Assembly (NCBI GenBank): GCA_030602935.1
Contig: JAUVYU010000059.1
Span: forward strand, 1-5,881
DNA from: Candidatus Bathyarchaeota archaeon
Lineage (GTDB): Archaea; Thermoproteota; Bathyarchaeia; TCS64
Direction: 5' to 3'
Length of the DNA stretch: 5,881 nt
Part shown: positions 1 through 5,300 of the stretch, piece after piece
Position numbering within the stretch: the first letter of the stretch is position 1
How the letters are laid out: every line of letters starts with the position of its first letter
The notes under the pieces: generated by a model
What the model was told of the DNA's origin: nothing
Database searches by the model: none
Seen by the model: only the letters and a program-made list of their open reading frames with translations
Translations under genes and position numbers: made by a program

Positions 1-440
1 TCATCCCACTCCCCGTATGACCCGAATCCCCCGAAGCCACCCCAGCCACCGAACATCACGAAGCCCCCGCCCTTCTTCACGTATTTCTCAAGGGCCTTTA
101 GCTGTCCTTCTGAGAACTGGGTATGCCAGACCTCGCTGAAGATGACAGTATCGTATTCCCTGAAGGCGAGATCAATGGAAATGTAGCTGCCAGATTCCGA
201 GGGGGCGATGTGGGTGACGCTGAAGTCGACAACGCTGCAGCCCTCCAGGGCCTCTATTATGAACACGTTCGCGTCCACCCACACTCCAGGCTTAGCTTCG
301 TAGAAGTCGTTCCCGAGATAGAGGACGTCTACGGACCTGCCACCAAATCCTTTGGAGGCATACGCTCCGGAGATGGGAACGACAGAAAACACGATCACTG
401 ATACCAGGATTAAGGCCAAAGGGCTCCGCGCATTTTTCAA
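1..440 (-). CDS. Exported GATase1-like protein, N-terminal part (3' end cut by window)
   Basis: Reading the minus strand gives an uninterrupted frame of 146 codons that runs off the left edge, so the stop is not seen. The product starts with a Sec-type signal peptide: a short basic start (MKNAR), a hydrophobic core at about residues 8-24 and a likely cut after the AYA at 26-28. A Rossmann-like stretch follows (VDVLYLGNDFYE, about 37-48). Next come YDTVIFSEV (about 96-104) and YVKKGGGFVMFGGW (about 120-133), then a Gly/aromatic run FGGFGSYGEW. This order (YD-VI-S, then YV-GGG-MFGG and a Gly-rich turn) matches my memory of the 'putative glutamine amidotransferase' GATase1-like family. No catalytic Cys can be judged in the part present. 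The TTG at 438-440 was chosen because GGTGGTG (446-452) lies 5 nt upstream; an in-frame GTG at 444-446 would add two residues. The gene lies 90 nt beyond the fen1 stop and has its own TATA-like box. Export is well supported; the substrate and enzymatic activity are unknown. Confidence 0.72.
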   Translation of the reverse strand, partial: MKNARSPLALILVSVIVFSVVPISGAYASKGFGGRSVDVLYLGNDFYEAKPGVWVDANVFIIEALEGCSVVDFSVTHIAPSESGSYISIDLAFREYDTVIFSEVWHTQFSEGQLKALEKYVKKGGGFVMFGGWGGFGGFGSYGEWD

Positions 441-494
441 CGTCACACCACCAACGAGATGAAAAGTTATACTGCATGAATTGTTAGTAGGGAG

Positions 495-504
495 ATATAA
501 TAAA
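495..504 (-). promoter_or_regulatory. TATA-like promoter for the exported GATase1-like gene
   Basis: The minus strand reads TTTATTATAT in the AT-rich gap after fen1. A start site about 25 nt downstream would fall near 470-475 and give a leader of about 30 nt before the TTG start, which carries a GGTGGTG ribosome-binding site. A second weaker TATA-like string (GTATAACT, about 465-472) lies closer and would give an almost leaderless transcript. The box implies the exported gene can be transcribed separately from the operon upstream. It was found by eye from composition and spacing only. Confidence 0.45.
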
Positions 505-530
505 CCCAATCTATACCAGGACTCGTCAGG

Positions 531-1571
531 TCAAGAGGGTTGGAACCAGCGCTCCAGGGTCACCCTGCCCTTGGACTTCTTAGTGCCCCTCTCTATCTTC
601 TCGACGGCCTTGACGACGCGGTCCCTGCTGAAGGAGCGCTCCCCGCAGAGGAAGGCGATAATCCCCGCCCGGTCCGGCGCCCCCCACTCCAGCGTGTAGT
701 CGTCGGTGGTCCGGGGGTTGAGGAAGAGATCCCTAATCTCGTCGATGGGGTGGGGGAACTCTGCGTTCTTGATATGGGGCAGCGCCCCCTCGATGTTGCC
801 ATGCTCCCTAACGAGCTTGAGGGCGGTCTTGGGGCCGATCCCCTTGATCCCGTCGGGGTTGTAGTCTGTGCCCACCAGAATGCCGACGTCGATGAGCTGC
901 TCCCGGGTTAGCTCCGTCTCCTGGAGGAACCGCTCAAGCTCAAGCAGCTCCGGCTCGATCTTGATGTAGACGTTCTTCCGGGGGAGCTTCCTCCGCCCCG
1001 TGATGGAGAGGTTACGCAGCAGCCGGGGCGCCCCGAACATCAGGCAGTCAAAGTCTTGGCTCGCGGAAGCCCAGACATCCCCCTTCAGGGCCATGTAAGA
1101 CGACTGGGCCTCCCCCTCCCCGGGCGCCTGCACCCACGGGACGCCCATCAACGTGAGCAGCCTCTTCGCGTCAGCGACGATATCAGTCGTGGCGGAGACT
1201 GACGCCTGCCCGTACCTCCGGGTCTCCTCGGGCCTCCCCTCCTTCACGGCGGCCTCGTACTTCCGCCGGGTCTGCCTGCGGACCTGCTGCCTCTTCCTGA
1301 TGACCTTCCTCTTGAATGTGTGGGGCACCCCGTCGAAGACGTACGCTATGCGGACGCCTGCCTCGATGAGGTTGGAGTTCCTGTAGATGAGGCCGCTGAG
1401 GTGGCTCGTCACCCGGCCCTGGCTGTCCTTCAAGGGCTCCCCCGTGCGTCCCCTGATGCTGGCTAGAAACTGGTAGAGGATGTTGTGTCCGTCGAAAGCG
1501 ACTTGGCGTCCAGCGAGGTCCTCGATGGCAACCTTCTTGGCCTCCAGGAGGCCTCCGAGTTTGACTCCCAA
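531..1571 (-). CDS. fen: Flap endonuclease FEN1
   Basis: Structure-specific 5' flap endonuclease and 5'-3' exonuclease that removes RNA-primed flaps during Okazaki fragment maturation and in base excision repair, using two metal ions. The 346-residue product has the usual archaeal length. The N region holds Asp27 (AFDGHN) and Asp80 (YVFDGVPHTFKRK), and a basic helical-clamp region follows at about 85-130. The internal region holds Glu152 and Glu154 (APGEGEAQ), Asp173 and Asp175 (SQDFD) and Asp236 (GTDYNPDG). A helix-hairpin-helix of the GIKGIGPKTAL type covers about 241-251. All expected acidic metal ligands are present. The TTG at 1569-1571 must be the start: it gives the conserved MGV N-terminus needed once Met is removed, and there is no earlier start after the preceding gene's stop 3 nt upstream. 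No strong ribosome-binding site is visible, so translation is probably coupled to the small gene before it. The C-terminal PCNA-binding box reads RVTLERWF, with Arg where Gln is expected. Confidence 0.97.
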   Translation of the reverse strand: MGVKLGGLLEAKKVAIEDLAGRQVAFDGHNILYQFLASIRGRTGEPLKDSQGRVTSHLSGLIYRNSNLIEAGVRIAYVFDGVPHTFKRKVIRKRQQVRRQTRRKYEAAVKEGRPEETRRYGQASVSATTDIVADAKRLLTLMGVPWVQAPGEGEAQSSYMALKGDVWASASQDFDCLMFGAPRLLRNLSITGRRKLPRKNVYIKIEPELLELERFLQETELTREQLIDVGILVGTDYNPDGIKGIGPKTALKLVREHGNIEGALPHIKNAEFPHPIDEIRDLFLNPRTTDDYTLEWGAPDRAGIIAFLCGERSFSRDRVVKAVEKIERGTKKSKGRVTLERWFQPS

Positions 1572-1574
1572 TTC

Positions 1575-1796
1575 TCAACCCTTGGTGAGCTCTGCCTTCC
1601 GCTTCCCCCGGGGCATCGTGTAGACCATGATGAGGGTCTGGAGCTCCATGATCATGAGAATCTCCTCGAAGGCTCCCTCCTCAATGCCGCTGTGCATATT
1701 GTGGACCGACTTGTAGAGGTCGTCCACGTAGAGGGCCCCGTTCCTGCCCAGGGCGTCCACGACGGTCGTTGTAACCAGGCGCTCGTTCACACTCAT
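1575..1796 (-). CDS. Small winged-helix-like protein between cdc48 and fen1, function unknown
   Basis: A protein of 71-74 residues, depending on start. I do not recognise the family. The pattern of residues suggests a minimal winged helix: an amphipathic helix (ERLVTTTVVDALGRNG), a second (YVDDLYKSVHNMH), a third (EGAFEEILMIMELQ), then two short strands (TLIMVYTM and KAEL) joined by a basic turn PRGKRK that could form a nucleic-acid-binding wing. There is no Cys, no signal peptide and no membrane segment. Three starts compete. GTG at 1797-1799 abuts the cdc48 stop. ATG at 1794-1796 is given here. GTG at 1788-1790 has the best ribosome-binding site, GGTGAT with a 4-nt spacer. The stop at 1575-1577 lies 3 nt before fen1. 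The packing on both sides implies translational coupling and shared expression. A role in DNA or RNA binding, or as an adaptor, is inference from shape and context only. That it is a real gene is likely because it fills exactly the gap between two certain genes. Confidence 0.8.
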   Translation of the reverse strand: MSVNERLVTTTVVDALGRNGALYVDDLYKSVHNMHSGIEEGAFEEILMIMELQTLIMVYTMPRGKRKAELTKG

Positions 1797-1799
1797 CAC

Positions 1800-3983
1800 C
1801 TACGCTATGGCCATCGGAGGCTTCTCGCGCACGCTCATGGTCTTGGTTATGTCGGCGTACCACCGCTCCATGTCGGGGGTGATGGAGGGAAATGTATCAG
1901 CCAATGCGTCCTCGAAGTCCTGCAGGGTCACGACGCTGGACTCGGTGTCCCGCCTCAACGCGTGGATGGCCGCCTCACGCACCACCGACTCGATGTCGGC
2001 ACCGGAGTAGTCCACCATCCTACTGGCGAGGTCCGTGATCGACACGGAGTCGTCCAGAGGCACGTCCTTGGTCTTGACCTCCAGTATCTTGAGGCGCGCC
2101 TCCTCAGTTGGCGCCGGGACGTAGACCCGCCTGTCGAACCTCCCCGGGCGGAGGACGGCGGGGTCGATGAGGTCAGGCCTGTTAGTAGCGGCGATGACGA
2201 GGACGTTCTGCAGGGTCAGGAGTCCATCGATCTCCGTGAGGAGTTGGCTGATCACCCGCTCCGTGACCCTGGAGTCCCCGCCTGCCCCCCTGCTTGGCAC
2301 CAGCGCGTCGAACTCGTCGAAGAAGATGATGGAGGGCGCCGCCATGCGGGCCTTCCTGAATATCTCCCTGATGGCCTTCTCGGACTCCCCCACCCACTTG
2401 CTGAATACCTCTGGTCCCCTGATGGAGATGAAGTTGGCCTCTGACTCGGTTGCCACAGCCCTTGCAAGGAGGGTCTTCCCGCAGCCAGGGGGTCCGTAGA
2501 GGAGTATCCCCTTGGGCGGTGTGATGCCGAGGCGCTTGAACATCTCCGGGTTCTTGAGAGGCCACTCCACGGCCTCCTTGAGGCTCTGCTTGACCTCCTC
2601 CAAGCCGCCCACCTCGTCCCACGGGACGTTCGGAGCCTCGATGTAGACCTCACGCATAGCGGTAGGCGTGACCTCGCGGAAGGCATCTAGGATGTCCTGG
2701 TTCGTGACCTCCATCTTGTCCAGGACTTCGTGGGGTATTCTCTTATCCTCGAGGTCGATCTGGGGCAGGTACCTGCGGAGGGCCTTCATGGCGGCCTCCC
2801 TGCACAGGGCCTCAAGATCCGCGCCCGTGTATCCATGGGTTATATCTTTGATCTGTTTCAGCTCCACGTCTTCAGCGAGGGGCATCCCTCGGGTGTGGAT
2901 CTGGAGGATCTCAAAGCGACCATCCCTGTCTGGGATGCCTATCTCGACCTCCCTGTCAAACCTACCCGGCCTCCTTAATGCTGGGTCGATCGCGTCAGGC
3001 CTATTGGTGGCCCCGATGACGATGACGTTTCCCCTACCCTTGAGGCCGTCCATGGAGGCCAGGAGCTGGGCGACCACCCTGCGCTCGACCTCGCCTGTGA
3101 CCTCGCTCCTCTTTGGGGCGATGGCGTCGATCTCGTCTATGAAAAGGATGCTGGGAGCGTTCTTCTCGGCGTCCTCGAACATCTTCCTCATCCGTGCCTC
3201 GGACTCGCCGTAGAACTTACTCATGATCTCGGGGCCGTTGATGGCGTAGAAGTTGGCGTCCGACTCGTTGGCCACGGCCCTCGCGAGGAGTGTCTTGCCC
3301 CCGCCGGGCGGCCCGTGGAGGAGGACCCCTTTGGGCGGGTCGATCCCCAGCCTCTGGAAGATCTCGGGGTGCCTCAGGGGCAGCTCCACCATCTCTCGGA
3401 TACGCCGAATCTCCTCGCCCAACCCGCCGATGTCCTCGTAGGTGGTCCTGCTTGGCATCTCCATCTCTGGGACCGGCTCGCTCATGATCGAGATCTCCGT
3501 GGTCGGGGAGATCTTCACTATCCCGTTGGGCCTCGTGTTGACGACGAGGAAGGGAACAGAGTGGCCCAGCATCATGATGAGGAGCGTGTCTCCCCTCGTG
3601 GCAGGCCTGTCGATAAGACGGTCCTTGACGAACCTGACGAAGTCGCTGTCGACGCTAATACGGATATCGACGGGAGCCAGCTTGAGGGCGACGGCGTACT
3701 CTGCCTCAGCCTTCCTCACCGAGACGAACTCATTTATAGACGCACCAGAGTTCTTCCGAATGAAGCCATCTATCCTGAGGAGCCCCTGCCCCTGGTCCTC
3801 GGGGTAGGCCGGCCAGGCCTTGGCGGCTGTCTCCTTCTTACCCTTAATCTCGATGACATCCCCAACGGTTACGCCGAGGGACTTCATGGTCTCAGAGTCT
3901 ATTCGGGCTATACTCCTCCCCACGTCCCTCTGCTGCTTTGCTTCAGATACCTTCAACTGCACGGAGGCCAAAGTGGAATCCAC
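1800..3983 (-). CDS. cdc48: CDC48/VAT-type AAA+ ATPase, two ATPase domains
   Basis: Cytoplasmic hexameric unfoldase that uses ATP to pull proteins through its central pore for remodelling or delivery to the 20S proteasome. The 727-residue product has the usual archaeal length. The N domain (about 1-180) is the double-psi barrel plus clam substrate-binding region. D1 has Walker A GPPGGGKT (224-231), pore loop KFYG (256-259), Walker B ILFIDEID (279-286), sensor Asn327 and arginine fingers Arg338 and Arg341. D2 has Walker A GPPGCGKT (497-504), pore loop KWVG (529-532), Walker B IIFFDEFD (552-559), sensor Asn601 and arginine fingers Arg612 and Arg615. All catalytic residues are intact in both domains. 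The usual Thr in the D1 P-loop is Gly228. The short C-terminal tail ends PPMAIA and lacks an HbYX proteasome-docking motif. The start is GTG at 3981-3983; an in-frame TAG lies 33 nt upstream and no ATG falls between. It is the first gene of a three-gene operon, and its stop touches the next start. Confidence 0.98.
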   Translation of the reverse strand: MDSTLASVQLKVSEAKQQRDVGRSIARIDSETMKSLGVTVGDVIEIKGKKETAAKAWPAYPEDQGQGLLRIDGFIRKNSGASINEFVSVRKAEAEYAVALKLAPVDIRISVDSDFVRFVKDRLIDRPATRGDTLLIMMLGHSVPFLVVNTRPNGIVKISPTTEISIMSEPVPEMEMPSRTTYEDIGGLGEEIRRIREMVELPLRHPEIFQRLGIDPPKGVLLHGPPGGGKTLLARAVANESDANFYAINGPEIMSKFYGESEARMRKMFEDAEKNAPSILFIDEIDAIAPKRSEVTGEVERRVVAQLLASMDGLKGRGNVIVIGATNRPDAIDPALRRPGRFDREVEIGIPDRDGRFEILQIHTRGMPLAEDVELKQIKDITHGYTGADLEALCREAAMKALRRYLPQIDLEDKRIPHEVLDKMEVTNQDILDAFREVTPTAMREVYIEAPNVPWDEVGGLEEVKQSLKEAVEWPLKNPEMFKRLGITPPKGILLYGPPGCGKTLLARAVATESEANFISIRGPEVFSKWVGESEKAIREIFRKARMAAPSIIFFDEFDALVPSRGAGGDSRVTERVISQLLTEIDGLLTLQNVLVIAATNRPDLIDPAVLRPGRFDRRVYVPAPTEEARLKILEVKTKDVPLDDSVSITDLASRMVDYSGADIESVVREAAIHALRRDTESSVVTLQDFEDALADTFPSITPDMERWYADITKTMSVREKPPMAIA

Positions 3984-4015
3984 CCTTGATAATCCAAAAA
4001 GAAGGGGAACTTGCA

Positions 4016-4025
4016 GCTAATAAAC
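4016..4025 (-). promoter_or_regulatory. TATA-like promoter for the cdc48-wH-fen1 operon
   Basis: The minus strand reads GTTTATTAGC, preceded by CTAAG as a possible BRE. The box centre is about 37 nt before the GTG of cdc48, so transcription would start near 3994-3996 and leave a leader of only about 11-13 nt. egsA shows the same spacing from box to start codon, which strengthens both calls. The gap from egsA to cdc48 is 80 nt, and no hairpin terminator is obvious in it; the only T-run (minus strand, about 3995-4000) falls in the presumed leader. Read-through from egsA therefore remains possible. Confidence 0.45.
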
Positions 4026-4063
4026 CTTAGTCTGTGAATTTCGCACCCTTTCCGGACACACAT

Positions 4064-5113
4064 CTAAATAACACCGCATTCCGAGGCGAGGAGTTCTGCC
4101 GTCTCCGGCGTCAGGTTCACGGTGTCCAGCACGGTGTATCTATCCGGCCTTATCTCCCTTGCCTTCACGAGTGCCTCCACGACGGTGGATTTTCCCACAC
4201 CAAGCTCTTCAGCCGTCGTCGGCGCCCCGATTATCCTCAGGCTCTCCTTCAGCTCACGCCAGTCGAGACCGTGGAGCTTCGCCATCATGATCGCGCCCAC
4301 CCCGCACTGCTCGCCGTGGAGGGCCGCCCCGGGCACGAGTACATCGAGGGTGTGGCTGAAGAGGTGCTCAGATCCGCTGCAGGGTCTGCTGCTGCCGGCT
4401 ATGCTCATCGCGACACCGCAGCTCACGAGGGCCTCCAGAAGCGTCCTGTAGCCCTCCTCGAGGCGCTCCCTGATGAGGAGGGCGTTCCTCATGATGAGGT
4501 TGGAGCTCATGAGGGCAAGGCTCGCGGCGTACTCGCCGTAGTACTCACCGTTCACGTCGTGGCCCAGCCTCCAGTCCTGGACGGAGACGGCCTTCCCGAC
4601 TATGTCACCGCAACCGCTGGCAGTGAACCTGTAGGGGGACTCCTCGATGATGTTCGAGTCCGCGAGGACGGCTATAGGGGACTTGGCCTTAACTGAATAG
4701 GGCTTATCAAAGCCCTTGATGGATGCGGAGCTGCTCGCTATGCCGTCATGGGAGGCCGTTGTGGGGACGCTTATGAAGAAGGCGCCGCATTTGAAGGCGC
4801 TTAGTTTAGCGACGTCTATCGTCCGCCCTCCTCCAACGCCCAGAATGGCGTCAGCCCCCATAACCTCGGCCTCCTTCCTGATCCTATCCACTGTGGGCAG
4901 ATCCGCCGCTGAACAGTACGTCAGCTCGACGCTGAACCCCTCATTCATCAGGATCGCCTTGGTCCTTCCCCCTGCTATCTCGTACGTCCTCTTACCGGTC
5001 ACAATGAGGGGCCTCTCGATGGCTAGCTCTCCACATATGTCGCCTATTGAATCGACTACGCCCTGTCCGACAAGCACTATGCGGGGCAGATCGATCCTGT
5101 GGACGTGGTTCAA
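4064..5113 (-). CDS. egsA: sn-glycerol-1-phosphate dehydrogenase
   Basis: Reduces dihydroxyacetone phosphate with NAD(P)H to sn-glycerol-1-phosphate, the first committed step of archaeal ether-lipid synthesis and the source of archaeal membrane stereochemistry. It is a cytoplasmic Zn enzyme of the iron-containing alcohol dehydrogenase/glycerol dehydrogenase fold. The 349 residues match the normal family length. The nucleotide-binding region carries GVGGGRTIDVAKL (92-104), and TTASHDGIASS (118-128) is the hallmark family motif. The predicted metal ligands are Asp170 (GCGD), His250 (CSGSEHLFSH) and His266 (LHGEQCGVG). The start is TTG at 5111-5113. It has GGTG 4 nt upstream, the frame has no ATG nearby, and the first residues match the usual short N-terminal strand. 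The gene stands alone on the minus strand: it is divergent from psmB and 80 nt upstream of cdc48. No damage or missing residue was seen. Confidence 0.97.
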   Translation of the reverse strand: MNHVHRIDLPRIVLVGQGVVDSIGDICGELAIERPLIVTGKRTYEIAGGRTKAILMNEGFSVELTYCSAADLPTVDRIRKEAEVMGADAILGVGGGRTIDVAKLSAFKCGAFFISVPTTASHDGIASSSASIKGFDKPYSVKAKSPIAVLADSNIIEESPYRFTASGCGDIVGKAVSVQDWRLGHDVNGEYYGEYAASLALMSSNLIMRNALLIRERLEEGYRTLLEALVSCGVAMSIAGSSRPCSGSEHLFSHTLDVLVPGAALHGEQCGVGAIMMAKLHGLDWRELKESLRIIGAPTTAEELGVGKSTVVEALVKAREIRPDRYTVLDTVNLTPETAELLASECGVI

Positions 5114-5143
5114 CTCGCACCAGCTTGTTAAGCACTAGGCATC

Positions 5144-5155
5144 ATGATAATAAGC
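5144..5155 (-). promoter_or_regulatory. TATA-like promoter with BRE for egsA
   Basis: The minus strand reads GCTTATTATCAT preceded by CGAAAAAA, a good match to an archaeal BRE plus TATA arrangement. The box centre is about 37 nt before the TTG start, predicting initiation near 5124 and a leader of roughly 11 nt that just holds the GGTG ribosome-binding site. A 6-bp inverted repeat (TAGGCA at 5136-5141 and TGCCTA at 5165-5170) flanks the box. Confidence 0.5.
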
Positions 5156-5212
5156 TTTTTTCGTTGCCTACACACGGGGAAAATATTGAAACATATCGCT
5201 TTTTTAAGCCCA

Positions 5213-5227
5213 AGAAAGGTTTTTAAA
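5213..5227 (+). promoter_or_regulatory. BRE/TATA-like promoter for psmB
   Basis: The plus strand reads GAAAGG then TTTTTAAA (5220-5227), a purine-rich BRE followed by a TATA-like box. Initiation about 25 nt downstream would fall near 5248-5250, giving a leader of about 50 nt. Two other T-rich boxes lie nearby, at 5199-5208 (CTTTTTTAAG) and 5235-5242 (TTTTTATC); the latter would give a leader of about 38 nt. Which box is used cannot be decided from sequence. Confidence 0.45.
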
Positions 5228-5300
5228 GGAGACATTTTTATCTTACTTGGTTTTCCTTTCTAGGATTACTATCATTCACAGCCAATCTGAGGATATTGAG

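Noticed and set aside
123..401. 92-codon plus-strand frame at the left end
   Set aside because: It is antisense to the exported GATase1-like gene and has no recognisable features.
292..477. 61-codon minus-strand frame starting with ATG at 477
   Set aside because: It overlaps the exported protein in another frame and has an unnatural Arg/Trp-rich composition. The competing frame has a clear signal peptide and runs on to the window edge.
447..530. Possible terminator after fen1
   Set aside because: No hairpin or convincing T-run was found on the minus strand in this gap; the AT-rich part is better read as the next gene's promoter.
1485..2444. Long plus-strand open frame of 319 codons opposite cdc48, the small gene and the fen1 start
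   Set aside because: It is antisense to three supported genes, and its product is rich in His, Val, Asp and Gly with no recognisable domain. Long antisense frames are expected in GC-rich coding DNA.
3315..3989. Plus-strand open frame of 224 codons opposite the 5' half of cdc48
   Set aside because: It lies wholly antisense to a certain gene, with low-complexity composition and no motif.
4034..4696. Plus-strand open frame of 220 codons opposite egsA
   Set aside because: It mirrors the egsA coding frame. No domain, signal or ribosome-binding site supports it.
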